Positions 1-6,069 are shown, numbered from the stretch's first letter. The stretch: DNA of 6,069 nucleotides from JAKFVA01 sp046155225 (GCA_046155225.1 JBJXED010000127.1:1-6069); one strand, 5' to 3'. Translations and numbers: made by a program. The notes: generated by a model not told the origin, from the letters alone.

Positions 1-5
1 GTACT

Positions 6-2351
6 TCACGCCTTTCGCCCTCTCAGACGCAAGGCGTTGGAGATGACGGAAACCGAACTCAGGCTCATTGCCAGGGCCGCGATCATTGGCGATAGCAGCC
101 AGCCCGTGAACGGAAAGAGCACGCCCGCAGCGAGAGGCACACCCAGCGCGTTGTAGACAAACGCGAAGGCCAGGTTCTGCTTCATGTTGGCGATGGTCTC
201 GTTGGAAATGGTGCGGGCCTGGGCGATGCCGCGCAAATCGCCCTTGACCAACGTGACCTGGGCGCTGTTCATCGCGACGTCCGTGCCTGTGCCCATCGCC
301 ACGCCTACGTCGGCCTTGGCCAGCGCCGGCGCATCGTTGATGCCGTCGCCGGCCATCGCCACAATGCGACCTTCCTTTTGCAGCCGGTCGACCAGCGCCA
401 GCTTGTCCGCGGGTTTGACTTCACCATGCACTTCGTCGATGCCCAGCCTGGCCGCCACCGCTCTGGCCGTTGTCAAGCCGTCGCCTGTGGCCATGATGAC
501 CCGCAGGCCGGAGGTCTTCAATGCAAGCAGGGCCTCGGCCGTGCTGGATTTGATGGGGTCGGACACAGCCAGCAAACCCGCTGGCTGGCCATCGACCGCC
601 AGGAACATCACGCTGGCACCTTCCGCGCGCAGTGCTTCGGCCTGCGCTGTCAGTGATTCGACGGCCACACCCAGTTGCGTCATCAGCGCCGTGTTCCCCA
701 GGGCCAGTTGCCTTGCGCCGACGTTGCCGCGAACGCCAATACCCGTACTGGATTCAAAACCCTCGGCCTTTTCCAGGACCAACCCGCGCTCACGCGCCGC
801 CTTGACGATCGCGTCGGCCAGGGGGTGTTCGCTGCCCTGATCGAGGCTGGCCGCGAGGCGCAGGACTTCGTCTTGCGTGAAACCTGCAGACGCCACGGCG
901 CTGTCAAACTTCGGTTTGCCCTCCGTCAGTGTCCCGGTTTTGTCAACGATCAAGGTGTCGACTTTGCGGAAATTCTCGATCGCCGCCGCGTCGCGAAACA
1001 GCACACCCTGGGTGGCCGCCTTGCCGGTGGCCACCATGATTGACATCGGCGTGGCCAGGCCGAGCGCACAAGGGCACGCGATGATGAGAACGGCGACGGC
1101 GTTGATCAGCCCGTAAATCCAGCTGGGCTGCGGCCCAAAGAATCCCCAGGCAAGGAATGTCAGCAGCGCGATGCCCACCACGCTGGCGACAAAGTAGCCA
1201 GCGACCTGGTCCGCCATGCGCTGCATCGGTGCCCTGGACCGCTGGGCCTGCATGACCATCTGCACGATGCCGGCAAGCACGGTCTGAGAGCCAACCCGTT
1301 CGGAGCGCATGACCAGGGTGCCGCTGGTGTTGAGGGTCGCACCGATCAGCTTGTCGCCCGGGCGCTTGGTGACAGGCATGGGCTCGCCGGTGAGCATCGA
1401 CTCGTCCACTGCGCTGCTGCCCTCCACGACGGCGCCATCGACCGGCACCTTCTCGCCCGGACGTACCCGCAGCGTGTCGCCGACATGCACATGCGTGAGC
1501 GGAACGTCTTCTTCGGTACCGCCAGTATTGATCCGGCGTGCGGTTTTCGGAGCCAGGCCCAGGAGCGACTTGATCGCTGCGGAGGTCTGGGAGCGAGCCT
1601 TGAGTTCGAGGATCTGGCCCAGGAGCGTCAACGAGATGATCACCGCCGCGGCCTCGAAGTAAACCGACACGCGGTCCATGGATACAAACGACGCGGGAAA
1701 CAGGCCTGGGGCCACCGTGGCAACGACGCTGTAGATGAAGGCGGCGGAGGTGCCCAGGCTGATGAGCGTCCACATGTTCGGACTGCGCTGAATCACAGAC
1801 TGCACACCGCGCTCCAAAAATGGCCAACCCGCCCACAAGACGATTGGCAATGTCAGGACGAGTTCGATCCAGCTCTGAACCGACATTTCGAACCATTGGA
1901 GGCGGTGCCCTGCCATGGCCAGGAGCATGACGACGATGGTCAATGGCAAGGTCCAGACGAAGCGCCTGCGGAAGTCCAGCAGTTCGGGACTCTCACCGTC
2001 CTCCAGGCTGGGCATCTCGGGCTCCAGGGCCATACCGCACTTGGGGCAGGCACCGGGATGGCCCTGCCGAACCTCAGGGTGCATCGGGCAGGTATAGACT
2101 GCGTCCGCACCGATCGGCTGAGCAGTGTCGGGAGATTGCGCGGCAGCTGCGGAAAATCCTGTCAAGTATTTGGCTGGATCAGCCGCGAACTTCGCCTTGC
2201 ATCCGGCGCTACAGAAATAGACTGTGTTTCCATCGTGCTGCGACTGGTTGGGCGACTGTGCTGTCACCGTCATTCCACAGACGGGATCCTTGAGTTCGGC
2301 ACCTTGCCCTGCATGCTCGCGAACGTGTCGATTGTTCAATGGCGTCTCCAT
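6..2351 (-). CDS. copA: Cu(+)/Ag(+)-exporting P1B-type ATPase with YHS and heavy-metal-binding N-terminal domains
   Basis: Inner-membrane pump that uses ATP to move monovalent copper (probably also silver) from cytoplasm to periplasm. The 781-residue product has, in order: a YHS domain at about 20-65 (DPVCGM at 22-27, Cys47 and Cys51); a second metal-binding motif at 86-111 (YTCPMHPEV, then CPKCGM); membrane helices from about 131; the actuator loop TGEP at 321-324; the intramembrane CPC at 426-428, typical of Cu/Ag pumps; the phosphorylation motif DKTGTLT with Asp470; the nucleotide-binding His-Pro at 509-510; GDGIND at 668-673; and in the last helices Tyr733-Asn734 and MSLSS at 762-766, as in Cu(+) ATPases. 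There is no HMA (GMxCxxC) domain. All catalytic motifs are intact and the C-terminus is complete. ATG at 2351 is the only reasonable start: an in-frame TGA lies 36 nt upstream with no alternative start between them. The Shine-Dalgarno is poor. No CueR-type dyad was seen just upstream. The Cu/Ag class is firm from family motifs; the exact orthologue name (CopA, CopF or SilP type) is less certain. Confidence 0.9.
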   Translation of the reverse strand: METPLNNRHVREHAGQGAELKDPVCGMTVTAQSPNQSQHDGNTVYFCSAGCKAKFAADPAKYLTGFSAAAAQSPDTAQPIGADAVYTCPMHPEVRQGHPGACPKCGMALEPEMPSLEDGESPELLDFRRRFVWTLPLTIVVMLLAMAGHRLQWFEMSVQSWIELVLTLPIVLWAGWPFLERGVQSVIQRSPNMWTLISLGTSAAFIYSVVATVAPGLFPASFVSMDRVSVYFEAAAVIISLTLLGQILELKARSQTSAAIKSLLGLAPKTARRINTGGTEEDVPLTHVHVGDTLRVRPGEKVPVDGAVVEGSSAVDESMLTGEPMPVTKRPGDKLIGATLNTSGTLVMRSERVGSQTVLAGIVQMVMQAQRSRAPMQRMADQVAGYFVASVVGIALLTFLAWGFFGPQPSWIYGLINAVAVLIIACPCALGLATPMSIMVATGKAATQGVLFRDAAAIENFRKVDTLIVDKTGTLTEGKPKFDSAVASAGFTQDEVLRLAASLDQGSEHPLADAIVKAARERGLVLEKAEGFESSTGIGVRGNVGARQLALGNTALMTQLGVAVESLTAQAEALRAEGASVMFLAVDGQPAGLLAVSDPIKSSTAEALLALKTSGLRVIMATGDGLTTARAVAARLGIDEVHGEVKPADKLALVDRLQKEGRIVAMAGDGINDAPALAKADVGVAMGTGTDVAMNSAQVTLVKGDLRGIAQARTISNETIANMKQNLAFAFVYNALGVPLAAGVLFPFTGWLLSPMIAALAMSLSSVSVISNALRLRGRKA

Positions 2352-2359
2352 GGCGGAGT

Positions 2360-2374
2360 GTCGCCGCGAGCGAC
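2360..2374. repeat. Small inverted repeat just upstream of the copper ATPase start
   Basis: GTCGC and GCGAC form a perfect 5-bp inverted repeat around the 5-nt loop CGCGA, ending 8 nt before the ATG at 2351. This is about where a Shine-Dalgarno would be expected, and none is evident. It could be a weak mRNA hairpin affecting initiation. A 5-bp GC-rich dyad is also easily found by chance in such DNA. The rest of the 75-nt gap (2352-2426) shows no T-tract terminator, and its best promoter-like element is only CTGACA without a matching -10. Confidence 0.25.
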
Positions 2375-2426
2375 GCGCTTGTCAGTGCGGTGGCGAACTC
2401 ACGCGAGTCTGAAGAAACGGGGCGAT

Positions 2427-2594
2427 TCAGCCGCCTTTGTGCGGCCGCTTGCCCGGATTTTTCTTGCTGCGCGTCCAGGAGCCGCGCTCCAGGCTGATTT
2501 TTGGGCCGCGGCCGCGGCGGGCGATGTCGCCCTGGGGCGTGCGGGGTGCGGGAGTGGCCTTGCGGTCGGCTTCGGTAACGATGCTGTTGCCCAT
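2427..2594 (-). CDS. Small very basic protein, 55 residues, function unknown (possible THX-like ribosomal protein)
   Basis: A short reading frame from ATG at 2594 to TGA at 2427-2429 encodes 55 residues beginning MGNSIVTEADRKATPAP. The second half is rich in Arg, Lys and Gly (GDIARRGRGPKI, then ERGSWTRSKKNPGKRPHKGG). There is no Cys, no membrane segment and no signal peptide, so it is probably cytoplasmic and nucleic-acid binding. A GGAA lies 5 nt before the ATG, and the upstream stretch 2596-2619 is unusually AT-rich for this window, as expected of a promoter and leader. The order GD, RRG, KI, RGS, then a basic RP-containing tail resembles the small 30S protein THX / plastid PSRP4 family. 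The match is loose and the protein is longer than a typical THX, so this is inference only. It lies alone, 155 nt after the CoA-transferase gene and 75 nt before the copper ATPase gene, with no link to either. Other frames over the same DNA are Ala/Arg/Pro-rich and less protein-like. Confidence 0.65.
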   Translation of the reverse strand: MGNSIVTEADRKATPAPRTPQGDIARRGRGPKISLERGSWTRSKKNPGKRPHKGG

Positions 2595-2603
2595 GAAAAT
2601 TCC

Positions 2604-2632
2604 AATATTTTGAATAATGCACGCCCCGTTAA
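2604..2632 (-). promoter_or_regulatory. Candidate promoter for the small basic protein gene (weak)
   Basis: Reading the minus strand, TTAACG (2632-2627) and AATATT (2609-2604) are separated by 17 nt; each matches four of six bases of the sigma-70 consensus. Transcription from this pair would start only a few bases before the ATG at 2594 and leave out the GGAA ribosome-binding site. The overlapping CATTAT (2619-2614) is therefore an alternative -10, although it lacks a good -35. The AT-rich stretch stands out in a G+C-rich context, but the exact elements are uncertain. Confidence 0.22.
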
Positions 2633-2730
2633 GCGACTGGCTTTGGGGGATGCGGAAGCCCGCGTGGCGAGCGGCGAAAGGGTGAGATTGTAATAGGCCG
2701 GCCCGTCAGGGTGCCGGGTGTCGCTGGGGC

Positions 2731-2756
2731 GGCCTGTGCAGCAGCGCGTTCAGGCC
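2731..2756. repeat. Inverted repeat spanning the end of the CoA-transferase gene
   Basis: GGCCTG (2731-2736) and CAGGCC (2751-2756) form a perfect 6-bp dyad with a 14-nt loop, covering the TGA stop at 2750-2752. No T-run follows in the direction of transcription, so it is not a standard intrinsic terminator. A second, weaker dyad (CCGGC/GCCGG) lies between about 2700 and 2720. It may protect or pause the transcript, or be chance. The rest of the 155-nt gap 2595-2749 holds only the promoter-like AT-rich patch next to the small gene. Confidence 0.25.
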
Positions 2757-3703
2757 AGGGTGTGCAGGGGAATGTCTTTTTGCTGTGCCAGCGTGTCCAG
2801 TTGTTTGCGGGTCTTGCCGCGCAAAAATGCGGCAATGGCGTGTGCCGTGGCGGGTGCCAGCATGGCCGCCACACTGCTTGAATCCAGGCCCGCTGCCGCG
2901 CACAGCGCCGCCGCAAAGTGCGGCTCCAGCGCCGCTACCGCGACGCGGCCGTCTTTGCAGGCATAGACGCGGTAGCCCGCATGGGCGCCGCCCACCGCGC
3001 CGCTGGGCACGGTCAGCTGCCAGCTTCGCGGCAGGGCGAGCCAGGCTGCCGCTTCCGACAGTGCCACCTCGATCCGTACGCCCTTGTCTTTGCCGCGCTG
3101 CGCCAGCACGGCTTGCAGCACGGCTTCGCTGGCCATGAGTGCGCCGCCCATGTCGGCGTACAGCGTGGGCGGCAAATCGAGGCCAGTGACCAGGCCGTTA
3201 TCGGCCAGGTAGGTCAGGTCGTGGCCGGGTTCTTCGGCGCGCGCGCCGGGCGCGCCGACGATGGCGACATGCGACAGCGAGGGGTAGTGCTGCTGAAGCA
3301 GCTTCCAGGGCAGCCCCAGCTTGACCAGCGCCGACGGGCGAAACGAGGTCAGCAGCACATCGGCCTTGGCGAGCTCGCGGTGCAGGCGCTTTTGGCCGAC
3401 TTGGGTTTTCAGATCGGCCGTCAGCGTTTTGACGCCGGGGTGCAGCGCGGCGTAGGCCTCAGGGCTGTAGTGCGCCATTGGGTCGCCGGAAGTAGCGCCC
3501 CGTGCGGCGTTAGCCGGGTTTTTGGGCGCGGGCGGCTCCAGCTTGACGCAGGTCGCGCCCATTTGCTGGCAGCGCAAGAGCGCTGCCGGGCCGGGGAGGT
3601 TAAGCGCCAGGCTCAGGATGCGCACGCCTTTCAAGGCTTTGAGCGGCTTGGCCAATCTGGGCGTGCGGTCGGAGGGTTGAGCAGGCTTTGGAGGAGGGTG
3701 CAT
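2750..3703 (-). CDS. Family III CoA-transferase (CaiB/BaiF), compact, acyl-CoA racemase-like
   Basis: Cytoplasmic enzyme of the CaiB/BaiF class, whose members transfer CoA between organic acids or racemise 2-methylacyl-CoAs. The 317 residues show the family opening at about 22-60 (LKGVRILSLALNLPGP, then MGATCVKLEPP), the middle segment LAKADVLLTSFRPSALVKLGL at 111-131 and GHDLTYLADNG at 160-170. It also has YADMGG at 182-187 and IEVALSEAAAWL at 211-222. His161 and Asp184 fit the His and Asp that catalyse proton exchange in alpha-methylacyl-CoA racemases (GHDINY and ADFGG in known members). This favours the racemase branch, but the substrate cannot be read from sequence. It is shorter than typical members (about 360-400) and has about 20 extra Pro/Lys-rich residues at the N-terminus. 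ATG at 3703 has GGAAG 4 nt upstream, and no better start exists before the conserved domain. Two possible terminators separate it from livF, so it probably has its own promoter in 3704-3777, where I see no clean -35/-10 pair. Confidence 0.88.
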   Translation of the reverse strand: MHPPPKPAQPSDRTPRLAKPLKALKGVRILSLALNLPGPAALLRCQQMGATCVKLEPPAPKNPANAARGATSGDPMAHYSPEAYAALHPGVKTLTADLKTQVGQKRLHRELAKADVLLTSFRPSALVKLGLPWKLLQQHYPSLSHVAIVGAPGARAEEPGHDLTYLADNGLVTGLDLPPTLYADMGGALMASEAVLQAVLAQRGKDKGVRIEVALSEAAAWLALPRSWQLTVPSGAVGGAHAGYRVYACKDGRVAVAALEPHFAAALCAAAGLDSSSVAAMLAPATAHAIAAFLRGKTRKQLDTLAQQKDIPLHTLA

Positions 3704-3756
3704 GATGCTTCCAATAACGTAGCGGTGCCGGCAATAAATACCTTGGCTAGAGCACC

Positions 3757-3787
3757 AAAAGGCTTTAAAAAGTGCGGAAAAAGCCTT
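3757..3787 (-). terminator. Second possible terminator hairpin after livF, competing with the first
   Basis: AAAGCCTT (3780-3787) and AAGGCTTT (3759-3766) form a perfect 8-bp inverted repeat with a 13-nt loop. Read on the minus strand, the second arm runs into UUUU before GG. The stem is AT-rich and weaker than a classic terminator. Its upstream arm is also an arm of the hairpin at 3781-3797, so the two cannot form together. It may be a back-up terminator. Confidence 0.4.
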
Positions 3788-3797
3788 CTACAGGCTT
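3778..3797 (-). terminator. Intrinsic terminator of the liv operon, overlapping the livF stop
   Basis: On the minus strand AAGCCT (3797-3792), loop GTAGA and AGGCTT (3786-3781) form a perfect 6-bp stem ending in a run of five U (3782-3778), two of them in the stem. The TAG stop of livF (3790-3788) lies within the loop. The stem is short, but the U-run and its position directly at the end of the last liv gene make termination here plausible. Confidence 0.65.
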
Positions 3798-4525
3798 AAA
3801 TGCTGCTCCAGCAGGGCAGGCTGCGCAATCAGCGCTGCCGAGCTGCCTGCGAACACCACTTCGCCCTTGACCAAAATGACATTGCGGTCGGTGACTTGCG
3901 TCACATGCTTCCAGTTTTTGTCAACGATCACGCTGCTGATACCGCTTTGCCGAATCAGCGCGCAGATGCGCCAGATGTCCCTGGCAATCAGCGGGGCCAG
4001 GCCCTCGGTGGCTTCGTCCAGAATCAGCACGTCGGGGTTGGTCATCAGGGCGCGGCCAATGGTGAGCATCTGCTGCTCACCGCCCGAAAGCTGCTGGCCG
4101 CCATGGTTCAGGCGCTCCTGGAGGCGGGGGAAAGTCTCCAGCACGCGCTCGAAAGTCCAGTCGTTTCTGCGGCCCACGCCGTCTGCGGCGCTGCCTTGCC
4201 TGCCGGGGCGGGCCGCCATTTTGAGGTTTTCCGTCACGCTCAGGTTGCCGAAAATGCCGCGCCCCTCGGGCACGTAGGCAATGCCGCGCTGGGCAATTTC
4301 ATACGGCGCGCCCCCGGTCATGTCTTTGCCCAGAATATGCACGCTGCCCGCGCGCGGCTTGACCAGCCCCATCAAGCTTTTGAGCAGTGTGCTCTTGCCC
4401 ATGCCGTTGCGCCCCATCAGGCCAATGGTTTCACCCCGCGCCACCGAAAAGTCGATGCCGCGCAGGATATGGCTGGCTCCGTAGTAGGTGTGGAGTTGTT
4501 TGGCTTCGATGAGCAAATCGACCAT
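3788..4525 (-). CDS. livF: Branched-chain amino acid-type (HAAT) ABC transporter ATPase, LivF family
   Basis: Cytoplasmic ATP-hydrolysing subunit of a HAAT importer, expected to pair with LivG on the LivH-LivM permease. The 245 residues show Walker A GRNGMGKST at 38-46, a Q-loop region VPEGRGIF at 85-92 (Glu in place of Gln, usual for LivF), the signature LSGGEQQ at 146-152 and Walker B VLILDE at 166-171 with Asp170 and Glu171. The length is normal for LivF. The H-loop reads VDKN at 201-204 where E. coli LivF has VEQN and most ABC ATPases have His, so a Lys sits at this position. ATG at 4525 shares one base with the livG stop (TGATG), and GAGGAA lies 5 nt upstream, which implies translational coupling. 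It is the last gene of the operon. The substrate class (branched-chain amino acids, other amino acids, or organic or aromatic acids) cannot be fixed from this subunit. Confidence 0.93.
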   Translation of the reverse strand: MVDLLIEAKQLHTYYGASHILRGIDFSVARGETIGLMGRNGMGKSTLLKSLMGLVKPRAGSVHILGKDMTGGAPYEIAQRGIAYVPEGRGIFGNLSVTENLKMAARPGRQGSAADGVGRRNDWTFERVLETFPRLQERLNHGGQQLSGGEQQMLTIGRALMTNPDVLILDEATEGLAPLIARDIWRICALIRQSGISSVIVDKNWKHVTQVTDRNVILVKGEVVFAGSSAALIAQPALLEQHLSL

Positions 4526-5319
4526 CAGTGTTCCTCGCCCAAATAGGCCGCTTGCACGCCCGCATCGGCGCGGACCTCGGCGGGTGCTCCGCTGGCGATC
4601 ACCTGGCCGTTGACCATCACGGTCAAATGGTCGGCCAGGGCAAACACGGCCTCCATGTCGTGCTCGACCAGCAGCATGGCGTGGTCTTTTTTGATTTGCA
4701 AAAGCAGTTGCGTCATGCGTTCGGCTTCGGCCACGCCCATGCCGGCCAGCGGCTCGTCGAGCAGCAATACCTGCGGCTGCGTGGCGAGTGTCATGCCAAT
4801 TTCGAGTTGCCGCTGTTCGCCGTGGCTGATGGTGGCTGAGATGGTGTTTTTGCGGTGCTCAAGGCCGCAAAGGCTCAAGGCTTTCTCAGCCAAGGGCAAG
4901 GCGGCTGCACTTTTGCCTGCGCTGCGCAGCCAGCCCAGCGGGTTGAACGGCATGGACTGGCTGCGCGACTGCGCCGCCAGGCGGATGTTCTCCCACACGG
5001 TGAAAGGCGCGAAGATGTTGGTCTTTTGGTAGCTGCGCGAGAGGCCCGCGCGCGAGATGCGCTCGGGGGCCCAGCCGGTGATGTCATGCCCCAACAAGCT
5101 GACGCCGCCAGAAGTGGGCGGCAAATCTCCCGACAGCAAATGGGTGAGGGTGGACTTGCCGGCGCCATTCGGCCCGATCACCGCGTGGATGCGGTTGCGC
5201 CACAGGTCGAGCGACACATCGTTGACCGCCGCCAGGCCGCCAAAGCGCTTGGTCAGGGCGCGGGCGCTGAGCAATACCTCGGGCGCATCGGGATTTGCCT
5301 GCGCCATCAGCTTACCCAT
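4525..5319 (-). CDS. livG: Branched-chain amino acid-type (HAAT) ABC transporter ATPase, LivG family
   Basis: Second ATPase subunit of the importer. From ATG at 5319 the product is 264 residues: Walker A GPNGAGKST at 49-57, Q-loop Gln98 in SYQKTNIF, signature ISHGEQRQL at 164-172 (His in place of the usual second Gly region, as LivG proteins vary here), Walker B VLLLDE at 184-189, H-loop His220 in VEHDM, and the LivG-type C-terminal tail ending AAYLGEE at 257-263. The start at 5319 is preferred because AAGGA lies 8 nt upstream; it overlaps the livM stop by 8 nt. An in-frame ATG at 5307, just past that stop, is a possible alternative giving 260 residues. The frame is open further upstream to 5448, but that part lies within livM, is Cys/Arg/Ser-rich, and is not expected to be translated. 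All catalytic residues are present, unlike the H-loop of its partner LivF. Confidence 0.93.
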   Translation of the reverse strand: MGKLMAQANPDAPEVLLSARALTKRFGGLAAVNDVSLDLWRNRIHAVIGPNGAGKSTLTHLLSGDLPPTSGGVSLLGHDITGWAPERISRAGLSRSYQKTNIFAPFTVWENIRLAAQSRSQSMPFNPLGWLRSAGKSAAALPLAEKALSLCGLEHRKNTISATISHGEQRQLEIGMTLATQPQVLLLDEPLAGMGVAEAERMTQLLLQIKKDHAMLLVEHDMEAVFALADHLTVMVNGQVIASGAPAEVRADAGVQAAYLGEEH

Positions 5320-6069
5320 GCGGGCCGTCCTTGCCGCGCATGAAGCGCACCGCCACACCGAGCAGGCCGCGCGGCGCAAACAGCACCACCGCGACGATGA
5401 ACAACCCCATCCAGAGTTGCCAGTGCTTGCCGGTTTGAAAGCTGCCACCCGCCCAGGTTATTGCGGGCAAATCCTTGAAGGCATGCAGCAGGTATTCAAA
5501 CGCAAACGCGCCCACCACCGCCCCGGCAAAGTTGCCCATGCCGCCCAGAATCAGCATCATGATGGCGTGCGCACTCATGTGAAAACCCATCAGTTCGGGG
5601 TTGATGTAGCCGCTTTGTGCGCCCCATAAATAGCCCGCCAGGCCGGCCAAACCGCCCGCCAAGGTAAACGCTGCCAGCTTGTAGCCGAAGGTGCCGAATC
5701 CCATGGCGCGCATCCGGTGCTCGTTGACGCGAATGCCTGCCAGCGCCCGGCCAAACGGGCTGCGCAGCAGGCGCCGCAAAAAGGCGTAGACCGCCAGCAT
5801 GATGACTAGCGCAAAAAAGTACAGCGTGGTCTTGCTATTCAGGTCGAACAGCGCAAAGCCAAATACGGTAGCAGTGGGCTTGAAGTTGACATACAAGCCG
5901 TCAGAGCCGCCGAGTACCTTGTTATCAAAGAAAGCAAAGTAGACCATTTGCGCAAAGGCCATGGTGACCATGATGAAGTAAATGCCGTGGGTGCGCACCA
6001 CAAAAATCCCGATCACCAACGCCGCCAGCGCTGCGCCGAGCACCGCCACCGGCAGCGTCCACCACAGGC
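5312..6069 (-). CDS. livM: HAAT ABC transporter permease, LivM family (5' end outside window)
   Basis: Inner-membrane permease forming half of the transport channel with LivH. The frame ends with TAA at 5312-5314 and stays open to the right edge, giving 251 visible residues; family members are usually about 300-350, so the N-terminal part is missing. A GTG at 6049 is in frame, but coding continues upstream of it (LWWTLP before VAVLG) and it is not the true start. Visible hydrophobic segments lie near residues 5-23, 29-47, 81-99, 127-148, 164-192 and 217-238. LivM hallmarks include THGIYFIMVTMAFAQM at 26-41, GGSDGL at 53-58, a cytoplasmic loop with SPFGRALAGIRVNEHRMRAMG at 103-123, and the LILGGMGNFAGAVVGA motif at 172-187. 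The gene overlaps livG by 8 nt. The substrate-binding protein and LivH are presumably beyond the right edge. Confidence 0.93.
   Translation of the reverse strand, partial: LWWTLPVAVLGAALAALVIGIFVVRTHGIYFIMVTMAFAQMVYFAFFDNKVLGGSDGLYVNFKPTATVFGFALFDLNSKTTLYFFALVIMLAVYAFLRRLLRSPFGRALAGIRVNEHRMRAMGFGTFGYKLAAFTLAGGLAGLAGYLWGAQSGYINPELMGFHMSAHAIMMLILGGMGNFAGAVVGAFAFEYLLHAFKDLPAITWAGGSFQTGKHWQLWMGLFIVAVVLFAPRGLLGVAVRFMRGKDGPHG

Noticed and set aside
361..376. ACCTTCC-like strings inside the copper ATPase gene (near 369 and 617), reminiscent of half of a CueR site
   Set aside because: They lie deep within the coding region, lack the matching other half at the right distance, and are not upstream of any gene start.
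1558..1627. Repeated CCCAGGAGCG within the copper ATPase gene
   Set aside because: Two short copies in coding DNA are explained by codon use; there is no array, regular spacing or other sign of a functional repeat.
943..1896. A 317-codon minus-strand frame inside the copper ATPase gene
   Set aside because: It is an out-of-frame shadow. The ATPase frame carries every catalytic motif without interruption, so no frameshift or nested gene is needed.
2209..2622. A 137-codon minus-strand frame and a 68-codon one (2399-2605) over the copper ATPase 5' end and the small gene
   Set aside because: Both have biased Ala/Arg/Pro/Ser composition. The longer one runs across the copA start in another frame. 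The 55-codon frame at 2427-2594 has a better protein-like sequence and a ribosome-binding site.
1485..2693. A 402-codon open frame on the plus strand
   Set aside because: It is antisense to the 5' part of the copper ATPase gene and the small basic gene. The translation is low-complexity Arg/His/Gly-rich with no family motif, as expected from stop-poor G+C-rich DNA.
2918..3799. A 293-codon open frame on the plus strand opposite the CoA-transferase gene
   Set aside because: The product is an Arg/Gln/Gly-rich mirror of a well-supported gene and shows no recognisable domain.
3800..4546. A 248-codon plus-strand frame opposite livF
   Set aside because: It covers livF almost exactly in antisense and is His/Ala/Gln-rich without motifs; livF itself is unambiguous.
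5320..5448. Extension of LivG to an upstream start at 5448
   Set aside because: The added 43 residues are Cys/Arg/Ser-rich, unlike any LivG N-terminus, and lie wholly within livM. The start at 5319 has AAGGA at a good distance and gives a normal length.

Overview
The window looks like chromosomal DNA of a betaproteobacterium, most likely Burkholderiales and possibly the Comamonadaceae. This is inferred from the G+C-rich codon use and from the style of the branched-chain amino acid (HAAT) transporter genes lying beside a CaiB-type CoA-transferase. No rRNA, tRNA, CRISPR array, insertion sequence or phage gene was seen. Every gene I can support is on the minus strand, so transcription runs from the right edge to the left.

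Right block (3788-6069): a HAAT-family ABC importer operon in the order livM (cut by the window edge), livG, livF. The genes overlap by a few bases at each junction (livM/livG by 8 nt, livG/livF by 1 nt in TGATG), with clear Shine-Dalgarno sequences before livG and livF. The operon ends in an intrinsic terminator whose hairpin loop contains part of the livF stop codon. The partner permease (LivH) and the substrate-binding protein are not in the window.

Middle block (2427-3750): a compact family III (CaiB/BaiF) CoA-transferase or acyl-CoA racemase homologue of 317 residues that keeps the racemase-like His and Asp. It is followed by a 55-codon gene for a very basic small protein that I cannot name with certainty.

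Left block (6-2351): a complete Cu(+)/Ag(+)-exporting P1B-type ATPase. Its N-terminus carries a YHS domain and a heavy-metal-binding zinc-ribbon-like motif in place of the usual HMA domains.

The three blocks are functionally unrelated (import of amino acids or organic acids, acyl-CoA metabolism, copper export) and are probably separate transcription units that happen to share a strand. I found no convincing new multi-gene system. The points most worth checking are the small basic protein, the competing hairpins after livF, the altered H-loop of LivF, and whether the copper ATPase gene is an inserted module.
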